DNA of 64,000 bases from Weissella cibaria (GCF_004521965.1 NZ_SDGK01000088.1:1-64000), one strand, 5' to 3'; positions 17,448 to 27,270 are shown, counted from the first letter of the stretch. The notes: generated by a model from the sequence alone, not told the origin. Numbers and translations are program-made.

Positions 17448-17803
17448 ACGGCAGCCAAGGATAACAATGTGACGGTTGATGCTGATGCCAAGCAAAAAGT
17501 TTGGGTAATCGGTGTTGATGTGGACCAATCTGATATGGGTGATTATACGGCCAAGAATGGTGAGAAGAGTAACTTCACCTTGACGTCATCGGTTAAGGGT
17601 GTTGGAACTGGTTTGGCAACGATTGCAGACAAGGCTAAGGCCGGCAACTTCCCAGGTGGTAAGCATATTGTCTTGGGATTGAAGCAAAATGGTGTTTCAA
17701 TCGTGACCAAGAACTTGAATACGCAAGAAAAGGATGCCGTTGCGTCAGCTAAAGCGGAAATCGTCGCTGTGATGTTGAGGTACCAACGGCACCGGCAAAG
17801 TAA
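17445..17803 (+). pseudogene. BMP-family binding protein, C-terminal remnant
   Basis: From about 17448 the sequence encodes TAAKDNNVTVDADAKQKVWV and GVDVDQSDMGDY, which match the C-terminal third of the intact BMP protein at 2487. It goes on to GVSIVTKNLNTQEKDAVASA. A frameshift near 17770 precedes the normal end, DVEVPTAPAK-stop (17801-17803). The N-terminal two thirds are gone; the left side is an unrelated EamA fragment, so a deletion fused the two genes. The divergence between the copies argues against a recent duplication. Confidence 0.82.
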
Positions 17804-17837
17804 TTATTAAAGAAGCGTGATATAAAAGGTGTTTTGG

Positions 17838-17871
17838 GGCTAAGACAGAGATTACTGTCTTAGCCTTTTTT
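17838..17871 (+). terminator. Terminator after the BMP remnant
   Basis: GGCTAAGACAG (17838-17848) pairs with CTGTCTTAGCC (17855-17865), followed by a T run. It is the original terminator of the lost BMP gene. Confidence 0.85.
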
Positions 17872-17961
17872 CTACTGACAACATAGTTAATGGCGGTGAC
17901 GTTTAACGTCCTTAATGTATAATGACCACAGAGAGACAAAAAAATTCGGAGGTGAGATGGC

Positions 17962-19095
17962 ATGGTGGCATTAACATTTACAACAAGTCATAACGGTAAT
18001 GCGACTCCTAGCGCACGTGAGCTAGATGTTCCGTATACTGATGACTTGTTTCGACAAGATAGTAAACAATATCAACATGATTTAGCGCGGGTTAGTGTCG
18101 TGATAGCTGGTTCAACGTATACCAAGGACAGCCAACCGGTAGGGACCGGCTATGCAGCGGCAAATCTACAAAAGTTAGGCTTTACAACGAGCGACTTTAA
18201 CTATGGCATTGCAGATGATCCGAATAACGTGGCCTTCACGTTAGGCGTTAAGCGATTGCCCGACATGAATCTGTTCGCTGCGATTATTCGAGGGACGCCC
18301 CAAAGTGCTGAATGGTCTGGTGATTTCATGATTGGTGATGATGCGCCAGGCATGAATAACATGATTTTCATCGGCCAAAAAGTGGCAGCCCAATTACGTG
18401 AGTTTATGCTAACAGAAGGCAATCCGGAACAGCAAAACGTGTTCTGGGTCACAGGGCATTCGCGTGGCGGTAGTGCGACAGAGGTTGTCGGTAAATTGTT
18501 GGTTGATGCGGGCGAGACGGCAGTATATGCATACGCGTTTGCGCCAACGACAACTTACAAACAGGTCGCAAATGAGGATTATGCGGACGCGTACCCACAG
18601 GTGCATGCCATTATTAATCCACTTGATGTCGCACCAACTTTTCCGTTGGAAGCGTGGGGCTTTACCCATATTGGGCAACAACATATCTTGCCTCTGTCAG
18701 CTTATGACGCGGTTCGAACAGAATTCGAGCGCATTAATGGTCGGCCATTTGGTGGCGACTTAGTTGAAGATGAGGCGAAGTTGGAACGGGGCCAACAGTT
18801 GTATTATGCTTTGGCGCCAAGTGTCCACGATTTTTATCACGCCGAGACGCCATGGTGGGACGGCGGTACAATGACACCTTATCAATGGGTGCAAGATTTG
18901 ATGCTAGGCGCCCAAGGGTTAGAAATCCCAGCCCGGACGGCGAATGTCATGGCCTATGTTAAGACACATCCTGTGTATGCAAAGTTGTTCCAACACATGG
19001 CGAATGATGGCACTAATGGGTATGAGCACACCATCACAACATACATTAGCTTTATGACCGTGTTGCCAGATGATTGGACTGTAACGGATGATTGA
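17962..19095 (+). CDS. Lipase class 3-like alpha/beta hydrolase
   Basis: A 377-residue cytoplasmic-looking protein without a signal peptide. It has the nucleophile elbow GHSRGGS (Ser167), an AIIRGT segment before it like the oxyanion strand of class 3 lipases, a likely acid in INPLDVAPTF and a likely His in SVHDFYHAETPWW. This suggests an esterase or lipase; the substrate is unknown. The ATG at 17962 lies 9 bp from GGAGG; an ATG at 17957 gives only five codons. It overlaps the DedA gene by 8 bp, so the two are co-transcribed. Confidence 0.8.
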   Translation: MVALTFTTSHNGNATPSARELDVPYTDDLFRQDSKQYQHDLARVSVVIAGSTYTKDSQPVGTGYAAANLQKLGFTTSDFNYGIADDPNNVAFTLGVKRLPDMNLFAAIIRGTPQSAEWSGDFMIGDDAPGMNNMIFIGQKVAAQLREFMLTEGNPEQQNVFWVTGHSRGGSATEVVGKLLVDAGETAVYAYAFAPTTTYKQVANEDYADAYPQVHAIINPLDVAPTFPLEAWGFTHIGQQHILPLSAYDAVRTEFERINGRPFGGDLVEDEAKLERGQQLYYALAPSVHDFYHAETPWWDGGTMTPYQWVQDLMLGAQGLEIPARTANVMAYVKTHPVYAKLFQHMANDGTNGYEHTITTYISFMTVLPDDWTVTDD

Positions 19096-19708
19096 GCTAA
19101 CAGATGTGCTCGTAATTATTCGTAATCCAGTGATCTTTATAAAGCCGATTATGATGAACCCTTGGTTGGTCTACCCCGTTTTATGGGCAATTGTTGGTTT
19201 TGAAAGTTACTTTGTCCTGTTTGCATGGCTTCCTGCAGAAACGACCATGTTTTTGGCGGGGAGTTTAGCGACTCATCAAGAAATCCCAATCCAATTATGG
19301 TGGTTATGGTTAGGCTATTTGCCAGTGGTCTATCTGGGCTGGCACTTTAAATTCCGACGTGGATTAGCTCATAATACACGCAATCGTCGTATGGATGATA
19401 CAGTTGATTTTTTTAATCAGCATGCCAAATTAGCCATGTTATTTGGACGATATATTCCAGTCCTGGGTATTTTTATTCCATTAATTGCTGGTGAAAGTCG
19501 ATATAATCAAGCGACTTTTCAACGTGACAATATGATTGGCACCTTAATTTGGGTGCTTGGATCAACGCTAATTGGGTATTATCTGGGGTCAATTCCATTT
19601 TTTCAGCAGCATTTTAGTGTCCTAATTGCTGGGATTATTGTTGTGCCGGCTGGTATTTATTACGTCGTCACTTATTTGAATAGCTTATTTCATCATCTCC
19701 GACGTTAA
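19088..19708 (+). CDS. DedA-family membrane protein
   Basis: A 206-residue protein with about five membrane segments. The family signature is in LFGRYIPVLGIFIPLIAGES, an F/GRxxP...G motif close to that of DedA proteins, which act as polyprenyl- or phospholipid-recycling flippases and support envelope homeostasis. ExxxxxLPxE-like residues occur in FESYFVLFAWLPAETTMF. The start overlaps the lipase stop. Coupling to a lipase gene hints at lipid turnover, which is inference. Confidence 0.85.
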   Translation: MIELTDVLVIIRNPVIFIKPIMMNPWLVYPVLWAIVGFESYFVLFAWLPAETTMFLAGSLATHQEIPIQLWWLWLGYLPVVYLGWHFKFRRGLAHNTRNRRMDDTVDFFNQHAKLAMLFGRYIPVLGIFIPLIAGESRYNQATFQRDNMIGTLIWVLGSTLIGYYLGSIPFFQQHFSVLIAGIIVVPAGIYYVVTYLNSLFHHLRR

Positions 19709-19767
19709 GGGCTTGTTATTTTGCCAGGTCGTGGTTAAATAACTAGTAATAAGGGGGATGATTGATT

Positions 19768-20259
19768 ATGGCAAAACAGAATTATATTGCACGCATGCGG
19801 GCCAAAGTTGGTCATGAAGGCATGATTTTCAACACCGTTTTTGGTGTATTATGGTCTGCAGATCGGAGCGCTATCTTATTAGAAAAACGGTCTGATATTC
19901 AAAAAGGATGGGGCTTCCCAGGTGGTTACGTGGAGTATGGCGAGACACCGCAACAGGCCATTGTGCGTGAATTCAAGGAAGAGACGGGACTAACGGTGCA
20001 AGTGAAACGCTTGATTGGTGTTTCTTCAGAAATTGTTGCTGAAAATCGATGGGGTGATGCCCAAGAAACGTTGGCGATGGGGTTTGAAGTGACTTTAGTG
20101 GCTGGCGAAATGCAGGAAGACGGGGACGAAACCTTGCATGTGCAGTATGTGCCGGTTAACCCAGAACCGTTGATGTTTGTGTCCCAAGCACAAAAAACGG
20201 TTCATCAAGTGATTAATGATAATGAGCAATCAGACGCGGTTTGGTTGCGTGAAGATTAG
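19768..20259 (+). CDS. NUDIX hydrolase
   Basis: A 163-residue pyrophosphohydrolase. The NUDIX box GX5EX7REUXEEXGU is complete in GGYVEYGETPQQAIVREF followed by KEETGL, so Mg2+ binding should be intact. The substrate cannot be read from the sequence. The ATG at 19768 follows GGGGGATG by 8 bp; a TTG at 19762 is in the same frame but worse placed. The stop is followed at once by a terminator arm that an IS3-family copy separates from its partner. Confidence 0.9.
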   Translation: MAKQNYIARMRAKVGHEGMIFNTVFGVLWSADRSAILLEKRSDIQKGWGFPGGYVEYGETPQQAIVREFKEETGLTVQVKRLIGVSSEIVAENRWGDAQETLAMGFEVTLVAGEMQEDGDETLHVQYVPVNPEPLMFVSQAQKTVHQVINDNEQSDAVWLRED

Positions 20260-20316
20260 AAAAAAAGCGACGTGTGGTGTACCCCGAAAGTTAAAGTAAC
20301 TTTCGGGGTTTTCTTT

Positions 20317-20591
20317 ATGACTAGAATTTCAAAACAAACAAAATTTAAAGCTATCCAAGAATATTTTCTAGGAGTCGACAGCAAAAGGTCGATAGCGAGA
20401 CGTTATTGTCTATTCAAAAAGGACGAAAACCTAAGATGCCAAATAAGAAGCCCAAGTCAGTTAAAAAATTAACGGAGCAAGGAAATCGACTTTCTCAACT
20501 CGAAGATGAAGTTCTTCGACTAAAGATTGAAAATGAAGCGTTAAAATTATTAGCCTCGATTCAGCAACGAACCGACAACTCGCAGAAGTAG
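20317..20591 (+). pseudogene. IS3-family orfA, internally deleted
   Basis: Begins MTRISKQTKFKAIQEYFLG, the helix-turn-helix start of IS150-type OrfA. After IARRY it jumps, with a frame change, to SIQKGRKPKMPNKKPKS and the leucine-zipper end EDEVLRLKIENEALKLLASI. About 250 bp are missing compared with copy 2. Confidence 0.8.
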
Positions 20592-21441
20592 CTTGCCGAC
20601 TCGAGGCACAATTTAAACTGGTAGATAAACTAAAGGTTCTTCCAATCGCAGAAAGTACGGTGCATTACTGGAAACGAAAGTTTTAAAAAGACGATCCCGA
20701 TGAGCCGCTTAGAGTGGCCATCAGGTCAATTTGGGAAGCCGATAATCACTATGGTGTGCGTCGAGTTTATTTAGAGTTACGAAAGCAACCTGAGTTCGCA
20801 GAGGTAAATCATAAGAAAGTTCAACGGCTCATGCATGAGATGGGATTAAAAGGCGTTGGATATAACAAACAATCGCACAAGTATGATTCATCTAAGGGGC
20901 TTGAAGGAAAGCGCGTGAAGAATAAGATTCACCGTCGTTTCAAGACTGATCGACCACTGCAAAAACTATCCAGCGACGTTACGGAATTCAAAATTCCAGC
21001 CACTGGAGAAAAAGTATATTTAGAACCAATTCTTGATATGTACAATAACGAGATTCTTACACATTCAATTAGTACCCGTCCGATTCTTGCGTTCATCTTA
21101 CAACCGCTTAATCAGCTCGTAGAGCAACTGCGAAAACTTACTTATCGAACAACCATTCACACTGATCAAGGCTGGCAATATCGTCACAGAGCATGGCGTA
21201 AGAAGCTAAAGCAAAACCGCATCATCCAAAGCATATCGCGTCGTGCGACCGCTCTAGATGATGCGATTATGGAAAGTTTCTTTAATAAGTTGTAGGTTGA
21301 AATCGGCCCATGGAACAATTATTCATCAGCAAAAGAGTTGATTGATGTAATTAACAGTTGGATACTGTATTACAACAACACACGAATTCAAGCAAAATTA
21401 AACAGCCACTCACCGGTGGAATACCGACAAATGGCCGCTTA
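20591..21441 (+). pseudogene. IS3-family orfB (DDE transposase), broken
   Basis: Translation resumes after the orfA stop with LACRLEAQFKLVDKLKVLPI, then a stop in KRKF (20684-20686). The main frame (20714-21295) contains SSDVTEFKI, HTDQGWQYRH and DDAIMESFF, the three acidic residues of the DDE triad. A stop at 21293-21295 splits off the last 48 residues. Closely similar to OrfB of copy 2. Confidence 0.85.
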
Positions 21442-21505
21442 ATCAGCTAAAATATTTTACTTTAACTTTTTGGGTACACCGCAATTTCCAAAGGGCTTTT
21501 TTTCA

Positions 21506-23851
21506 TTATCTTGCACTTTCTCGCGTTTCAGGTGCGTTACTACTTGAAGCAGGCTGTGTTGATGACGCACTTGAACTTGGTGCATTCGAACTGCTACTTG
21601 CGGGTTGTGATTCGCTACGAGAAGCACTTGATTCAACTTGTGAAGATGAGGTGCTTCGTTCTTCAGCACTTTCAGTACTTGACTCGCTCGAAGAAGTGGG
21701 CGTCTTACTTGCGGGTTGTTCAGTAGAACTTTCAACTGGTGCAACTGATTGTTGAACAGTTTGTTGTTCGCGTTGGACGGTTGGTGTGCGAGTTGTTGAA
21801 ACAGCGCCTGTACCACCAATTGTCTTTTCGTTGGCCACATCAGCACCAACTACTTGGTATTCCTTGATACCATTGACCGTTACTTCACGGACAGTATCTG
21901 GCATCGTCCAATCAGAGCCATCATCACCACCCGACATAACGTAATCCATCAAGGCTTTGTAAGCGTGAAGGGCAACATATTGTTCTTCACCCTCAGCCAA
22001 GTAGTGGCCAGGCTCGTCTGGTTGATCATATCCTGTCCAAACCGAAATCGCAGCTGACTTGGTAAAGCCGGTGAACCAGGTATCATGGGCTGCACCATCA
22101 GGGACATCAGCACCATCTGCATAACCAACAACACCAGTCTTACCGGCTTGGCTATAGGCATTCGTATTGATCATCTTGGCATACGAGTCGGTAATAACTG
22201 ACTTCATCATGTTTGTTAACATGAATGCCGTTGATGACTTCATCGCTGTTGATCCCTCAGCCTTGTAGTTTTTCACAACGCCACTTTGTTCAGTGACCTT
22301 CGAAATGTATTGCGGCTTATAATAAGTACCACCATTGGCAAACGCTGCATAAGCGGTAGCCAATTGTTCTGAAGATACGTCGATTCCAATGGCACTTGAA
22401 CCAACCAACTTATCCGCTGGAATATCAATTCCTAGCTTCTTTAAGAATTCACTTGACTTAGTATAGCCAACTTCTTGTAAGGTACGGATAGCTGGTAAGT
22501 TACGCGATTGCGCCAAGGCGTAACGCATGGTCATTGATCCCATGAACTTGTGATCCCAGTCATTCGGCTGAATATTTGTGCCAGGGTAGGTGTACGGCGT
22601 ATCTAGAACCAGGTGATTCGTTGACCAGCCTAGATTTTCTACAGCCGGACCATAATCAACAATTGGCTTAGCATTTGATCCAGATGACCGTACTGTATTT
22701 GTTGCGTGGTTTATACCCTGTAAGGTCTTTAAGTTGCGACCACCAAGTTGGGCAATAACTTTACCACTATTTGGATCAGTTACTGTCATACCGACTTGCA
22801 TATCATCATCTTTCCAGTTGACATAGTCGGCTGTGTTACCAATGGCGTACGCACGATCCTGTACTTTTTGGTTCAAATTCGTTTGAACTGTCAAACCATC
22901 TTTGTTCACGTCGTAGCCGAGCTTCTTAATTTCAGCCAACGTTGACATGATGTACGCATCATCAACCTTTGACTCTTCATCTTGCGTTGAGCTAGATGGG
23001 TGGGTCGTCATCAAACCATCTGTCACAGACAATGCCACATACTTCTTGGCTTGAGCTTGCGTAATCACGTTGTTTTGCGCCATTGCTTTCAAGACTTCAT
23101 CGCGACGGGCCTTGGCACCCTTTGGATTGACGTAAGGGTCATAACCAGAAGGGGATTGTGGTAATCCTGCCAACAAGGCCATTTGTGGCGTTGATAAGTT
23201 CTTTAAATCCTTACCGAAATAATATTCAGCGGCAGTTTTCATACCATAAACGCCGTTACCCATATAAACTTTGTTCATATAAAGCGTTAAAATTTGATTT
23301 TTTGAATATTCTTTTTCTAGCTTCAACGCTAACCAAGCTTCTTGGGCCTTACGTTTAATTGTTTGATCACTCGCAGCCGTTGAGAAAGCCGTCAATTTAA
23401 TCAATTGTTGCGTTAATGTTGAACCACCTTGTAGGCCAAGTGACGACCCGGTAAAGTTGGCAAATGCTGCCCCTAAAATCCGTCGGGGATCCACACCGTG
23501 GTGTTTATAGAAGCGTCGATCTTCAATTGAGACTACTGCCATGCGCATTTCTTTGGGAATCTCTGATTGTTTAGCCATCTCGCGCTTGCTACCTGTTGTG
23601 TAGAAAACGTTACTGTCTGCATCAAGTAGTTGCGTCTGAGATGTGCCAACTAAGGCAGAGTTGGTGATTTTTGGAGCAGATGAAGCGTAGTAAGTGAATA
23701 CGCCTGCGCCACCCAATGCACCAACTACGCCCAATGTTGCGAGCGTTAGGATAGTATATTTTGCATACCGCTTGACCTTTGAACTAGTTTTCTTGGGCTG
23801 TTTGCGGGATGTCTGAGCATTACGTTGCACACGGGACATCTCTTCTGTCAT
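21506..23851 (-). CDS. pbp1A: Class A penicillin-binding protein PBP1A
   Basis: A 781-residue bifunctional cell wall synthase. A basic cytoplasmic tail and one membrane helix (about 31-53) lead into the GT51 domain (EDRRFYKHHGVD, GGSTLTQQLIK, RKAQEAWLALKL) and then the transpeptidase domain, with the SxxK motif in SGSNAKPI, SRN and AGKTGVVGY. The C-terminal 90 residues are a low-complexity Ser/Glu/Ala tail. It follows recU on the same strand, the classical recU-ponA pair. The ATG at 23851 has AAGGAG upstream. Its old terminator on the 3' side has been split by the IS3 copy. Confidence 0.95.
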   Translation of the reverse strand: MTEEMSRVQRNAQTSRKQPKKTSSKVKRYAKYTILTLATLGVVGALGGAGVFTYYASSAPKITNSALVGTSQTQLLDADSNVFYTTGSKREMAKQSEIPKEMRMAVVSIEDRRFYKHHGVDPRRILGAAFANFTGSSLGLQGGSTLTQQLIKLTAFSTAASDQTIKRKAQEAWLALKLEKEYSKNQILTLYMNKVYMGNGVYGMKTAAEYYFGKDLKNLSTPQMALLAGLPQSPSGYDPYVNPKGAKARRDEVLKAMAQNNVITQAQAKKYVALSVTDGLMTTHPSSSTQDEESKVDDAYIMSTLAEIKKLGYDVNKDGLTVQTNLNQKVQDRAYAIGNTADYVNWKDDDMQVGMTVTDPNSGKVIAQLGGRNLKTLQGINHATNTVRSSGSNAKPIVDYGPAVENLGWSTNHLVLDTPYTYPGTNIQPNDWDHKFMGSMTMRYALAQSRNLPAIRTLQEVGYTKSSEFLKKLGIDIPADKLVGSSAIGIDVSSEQLATAYAAFANGGTYYKPQYISKVTEQSGVVKNYKAEGSTAMKSSTAFMLTNMMKSVITDSYAKMINTNAYSQAGKTGVVGYADGADVPDGAAHDTWFTGFTKSAAISVWTGYDQPDEPGHYLAEGEEQYVALHAYKALMDYVMSGGDDGSDWTMPDTVREVTVNGIKEYQVVGADVANEKTIGGTGAVSTTRTPTVQREQQTVQQSVAPVESSTEQPASKTPTSSSESSTESAEERSTSSSQVESSASRSESQPASSSSNAPSSSASSTQPASSSNAPETRESAR

Positions 23852-23869
23852 AACGAAAGTTCTCCTTAC

Positions 23870-24472
23870 TTAGTTACGTTGATTAAGCAGTTCATCAACA
23901 GCGACAAGGTAAGGGGTGGTGGGGTTAATTCCCAACGGCACCTGCGCACCTTGCGCGATAATGACATCATATGGTATTGATTTGCGCGCCGTCTCTTGCG
24001 CGTCCCAGTAGTCAAATAACAGCTGAGCCCAAATTACGTACGTCTCACGCAATGTTGTAAATCGAATAATCATAAAGGCCAAGCCTTCTGAAGCGACCAC
24101 CTGCTTTAAATGCTTAATCTGATGTTCATGGACGTTTTTCAATGGAAAAGATCGTTTATTCGTTGTTTCTTTTGCATCGAAATCAATATAACGGCCGTGA
24201 TAAACACCATTATAATCAGTTGTTGAAGCCTGGCGAAAGTAAGCTTCAGTAATCTTGGCAGCCGAACGAGCAGGGTAGCTCACGTTTACGATTTGAATCG
24301 GCGTCGGTTTCTTATGAATAACCGCCTGACCGGAGACTAAATAAAACTGATTAGCATCATTTAAATCACCTTCAAGCGACATACCACGATTACTTTGCGA
24401 ACTTGATTTTGCCACCGGCTTCGCAAACGCACTTGCGTCAAAGCGGCGTCCATTTGGATAATTAAAAGCCAT
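23870..24472 (-). CDS. recU: Holliday junction resolvase RecU
   Basis: A 200-residue homodimeric endonuclease that resolves recombination intermediates and helps chromosome segregation. Family features: NRGMSLEGDLNDAN near the start and the catalytic block GRYIDFDAKETTN, with the metal-binding acids and lysine, then HEHQIKHLK. It lies 18 bp upstream of pbp1A, the conserved order in Bacilli. It is divergent from ypsA. Confidence 0.93.
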   Translation of the reverse strand: MAFNYPNGRRFDASAFAKPVAKSSSQSNRGMSLEGDLNDANQFYLVSGQAVIHKKPTPIQIVNVSYPARSAAKITEAYFRQASTTDYNGVYHGRYIDFDAKETTNKRSFPLKNVHEHQIKHLKQVVASEGLAFMIIRFTTLRETYVIWAQLLFDYWDAQETARKSIPYDVIIAQGAQVPLGINPTTPYLVAVDELLNQRN

Positions 24473-24572
24473 TTCGTACTCCTGCGTCTTAAGGTATCCT
24501 TAGCATTATACCAAAACAAGCAAGATACTAACAATAGGACTAAAACGAAACATAAATATATGGAGGTACATC

Positions 24573-25136
24573 ATGGATCGCATTTGGATGACTGGTTTTC
24601 GCAGTTATGAGCTAGGGGTAAATGGGACCAAAGACCCTAAGCTAGCTGTGATTAAATTTGCTATTGAACGATTATTACGGACGAGTATTGAAGACGGAGC
24701 CGACTGGCTGATTACTGGCGGTCAAATGGGTATCGAACAATGGGCTATTGAAGTCGCACTTGACTTGCAAGCGACAGATTATCCCGAGTTTCAAATTGCA
24801 TTAGTGACGCCGTTTGCCAAATTTGGGGCACATTGGAACGAAAACAACCAAGAAAAGTTGAACCATCTAAAAAGTCGCGTCAATTTTAGTAATACTGTTC
24901 ACCAAGGTGATTTCGGTGGACGAACACAAATGCTGGCTTATCAGCGGTTCATGCTAACCCACACTGATAAAGGGATTATTTTCTTTGACGAAGAAGCAAC
25001 TGAATCAAAAGCTCGTTATGATGACACCGCCATGCGCGAGTACGCTGAAAACTTTGATTATCCGGTTACCCGCATTGATCTAGATCGGCTACAAGACTAT
25101 GCAGCTGAATATCAAGACTTACAATGGAATAACTGA
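24573..25136 (+). CDS. ypsA: YpsA-family SLOG-domain protein (DUF1273)
   Basis: A 187-residue cytoplasmic protein with the Rossmann-like SLOG fold, probably a nucleotide-derived ligand sensor. It starts MDRIWMTGFRSYELG and carries WLITGGQMGIEQWAIEVALD, the family glycine-rich loop. GGAGG precedes the ATG. In Bacilli ypsA sits upstream of gpsB and influences cell division; the same order is kept here. Confidence 0.9.
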   Translation: MDRIWMTGFRSYELGVNGTKDPKLAVIKFAIERLLRTSIEDGADWLITGGQMGIEQWAIEVALDLQATDYPEFQIALVTPFAKFGAHWNENNQEKLNHLKSRVNFSNTVHQGDFGGRTQMLAYQRFMLTHTDKGIIFFDEEATESKARYDDTAMREYAENFDYPVTRIDLDRLQDYAAEYQDLQWNN

Positions 25137-25228
25137 TAAGTTGTTAAGAAATCTTTATAAACTGGTTTTGTCATGACGCCTAAAAACTGGTAAACTAGAC
25201 TTATGAACTAAACGGAGGAGTCCAAGTG

Positions 25229-25609
25229 ATGGAAAATGTTCTACACAACCGCGAAGAAATCCTGAATAAGGAATTTAAGAAGACACGTATCGGTGCCGGA
25301 TATGACATGACAGATGTTGATGCCTTTTTGGACGAAATTATGACGGATTACCAAGCGTTCCAAAACAACATTAATGAGTTGTCGACGCAAAACGACAAGT
25401 TAAAGGCACAAGTTGCAGAACTAACGAAACAAGTTAGCGCTTCAGCTACGGCACCTAAGGCTACACCAGCTGCGCCAACGGCAAACACAAATATGGATAT
25501 CTTGAAGCGTTTGTCTAATTTGGAACGTCGCGTCTTTGGTACACCAACGGAACCAGCTGCACCTCTTTTAACTTCTGTTGAAGAAAAGGCTACACAATCA
25601 GCCGAATAG
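25229..25609 (+). CDS. gpsB: Cell division regulator GpsB
   Basis: A 126-residue DivIVA-like coiled-coil protein that links PBP1A to the division site. The N-terminal membrane-binding and coiled-coil part includes DMTDVDAFLDEIMTDYQAF. A Pro/Ala-rich linker follows, then the C-terminal trimer segment NMDILKRLSNLERRVFG. The ATG at 25229 is preferred; a GTG one codon earlier (25226) is nearer the GGAGG and cannot be excluded. The rnpB promoter overlaps the stop region. Confidence 0.93.
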   Translation: MENVLHNREEILNKEFKKTRIGAGYDMTDVDAFLDEIMTDYQAFQNNINELSTQNDKLKAQVAELTKQVSASATAPKATPAAPTANTNMDILKRLSNLERRVFGTPTEPAAPLLTSVEEKATQSAE

Positions 25610-25628
25610 GTGTATAATAAGCAAATAC

Positions 25629-26012
25629 GATGTGTTAGTGGGTAATTGCGTGCGGCTTATGTTGCATGAGGAAAGTCCATGCTCGCACTGACTGTGATGT
25701 CAGTAGTGTTCGTGCTAGCTGAAAAAATAAGGCTAGGCAGCCGATTTAATCGGTTGACGGCCAATGAAAGACCTACGGGTAACTATGGTTTAGTAGTTGT
25801 GAAAGTGCCACAGTGACGAACCGTCGAAGAAATGCGACGGGTGGAACGCGGTAAACCCCTCGAGCGGGCAACCCAAACTTTGGTAGGGGCGCTTGACCTA
25901 GCGAATTGAAGCGATGGTCGGGGAGACAGAAATGTCTGAGATAGATGATTGCCACCGGTTATAGACCGCCAATCTTTAATCGGTACAAAACATGGCTTAT
26001 AGCTGACACATC
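25629..26012 (+). ncRNA. rnpB: RNase P RNA, bacterial class B
   Basis: The catalytic RNA that matures tRNA 5' ends. The conserved GAGGAAAGTCCATGCTCGC lies at about 25669-25687, and the 3' block ACAAAACATGGCTTA at about 25986-26000. The ends GATGTGTTAG (25629-25638) and CTGACACATC (26003-26012) pair as P1 with one G-T. Position between gpsB and the rlmL-type gene is that of Bacillus. A TGTATAAT box at 25611-25618 is the likely promoter. Confidence 0.96.
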
Positions 26013-26017
26013 AGGCA

Positions 26018-26050
26018 GCCGACGTCCTCGTGGCGTCGGCTTTCTTTTTG
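26018..26050 (+). terminator. rnpB terminator
   Basis: GCCGACG (26018-26024) pairs with CGTCGGC (26034-26040), followed by TTTCTTTTT. Confidence 0.85.
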
Positions 26051-26102
26051 CACTAAAACCCTCATTTTGGGGGATACATACAAGAAAATGCAGGTGAAAA
26101 AT

Positions 26103-27233
26103 ATGCAAAATTTTAAATTGATGGCTACGATGGGCGCTGGACTTGAAGCGCTTGTTGCACGTGAATTGAAGGATATGGGCTACGCGACCCAAACCGAAAA
26201 TGGGCGTATCTTCTTCCAAGGAACAATGGAAGACATCTATCGCACCAATCTTTGGTTACGTGTCGCTGATCGTATTAAGATCGTCGTAACTGAATTCGAT
26301 GCAAAGACATTTGATCAATTATTTGAAAAAACAAAGGCCTTCCCTTGGGAAGATTTGTTGCCTTATGATGCAGAATTTCCAGTGAATGGACGTTCGAAAA
26401 ACTCAATCTTGCACTCAGTGCCAACGGTCCAAGCGATTACAAAGAAAGCCATTGTTAACCGTTTGACTGACGCTTATCACACCCGCGGGTACTTACCTGA
26501 AACTGGTAACCGATTTGTGTTAGAAACTGCAGTTGATAAGGATCACGTCATGATCACTTTGGATACGACAGGGGATTCTTTGTTTAAGCGAGGTTACCGT
26601 ACTGAAAAGGGTGGTGCGCCACTTAAGGAAACTATGGCTGCTGCCTTGGTCAATTTGGCACACTGGTTCACTGATAACCCATTCGTTGACCCAACAACTG
26701 GATCTGGAACGATTGCAATCGAGGCGGCTTTGATTGGGCGTAACATCGCGCCTGGACTAAACCGTGAGTTTGATATCACATCATGGGACTGGTTTGATAA
26801 AAAAATCGGTGAAACTTTGAAAACACAAGCACGGCAGTTGATTGACTTTGATGCTGAATTAGACATCACTGGTTATGATATTGACGAAAACATGGTTGAA
26901 ATCGCAAAGGCTAATGCCGAAGCAGCCGGAGTTGGCGAAGATATTGTCTTCAAGCAATTAGCCGCTAAAGACTGGTCAACCGATAAGATTAACGGTGTCC
27001 TTGTGGCCAATCCACCATATGGAGAACGTCTGGGTGACGAAGATGCCGCCCGTCAGTTATACAGTGAGATGGGGCACATTTACAACCACATGCCTACCTG
27101 GTCAAAGTACATTTTGACATCAGACGAAGGTTTCGAAGAAGCGTTCGGTGCGAAGGCAACTAAAAAGCGTAAGTTGTATAACGGTGCTTTGAAGGTTGAT
27201 TTGTATCAATACTGGGGTAAGAAGATTCGCTAA
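26103..27233 (+). CDS. THUMP-domain class I rRNA methyltransferase (RlmL/YpsC type)
   Basis: A 376-residue SAM-dependent enzyme, probably methylating a guanine N2 in 23S rRNA. A ferredoxin-like/THUMP N-terminal half (to about 160) is followed by the methyltransferase domain with VDPTTGSGTIAIEAA, the SAM-binding loop, and ANPPYGERLG, the NPPY catalytic motif. The ATG at 26103 (MQNFKLMATMGAGLEALVAR) has AGGTG 6 bp upstream; the in-frame ATG at 26088 is possible. It is the gene that follows rnpB in Bacilli. Confidence 0.9.
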   Translation: MQNFKLMATMGAGLEALVARELKDMGYATQTENGRIFFQGTMEDIYRTNLWLRVADRIKIVVTEFDAKTFDQLFEKTKAFPWEDLLPYDAEFPVNGRSKNSILHSVPTVQAITKKAIVNRLTDAYHTRGYLPETGNRFVLETAVDKDHVMITLDTTGDSLFKRGYRTEKGGAPLKETMAAALVNLAHWFTDNPFVDPTTGSGTIAIEAALIGRNIAPGLNREFDITSWDWFDKKIGETLKTQARQLIDFDAELDITGYDIDENMVEIAKANAEAAGVGEDIVFKQLAAKDWSTDKINGVLVANPPYGERLGDEDAARQLYSEMGHIYNHMPTWSKYILTSDEGFEEAFGAKATKKRKLYNGALKVDLYQYWGKKIR

Positions 27234-27270
27234 TCGTGCACAATGCATAATTTGAAAGGGGAGACAACAC

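Larger units (their letters stand above)
20276..21480 (+). mobile_element. IS3-family (IS150-like) element, decayed copy 1
   Basis: Ends are GGTGTACCCCGAAAGTTAAA on the left and the inverted GGTGTACCCAAAAAGTTAAA on the right. Both ORFs are damaged and the copy is about 230 bp shorter than copy 2 (48490-49926), mainly from an internal deletion in orfA. Arms of a former terminator, AAAAAAAGC (20260-20268) and GCTTTTTTT (about 21496-21504), flank it. A short hairpin (CCCCGAAAGTTA/TAACTTTCGGGG) lies just inside the left end. No target duplication could be confirmed. Confidence 0.85.

Noticed and set aside
21457-21849. 130-residue ORF on the minus strand
   Set aside because: It is another frame of the Ser-rich tail of PBP1A.
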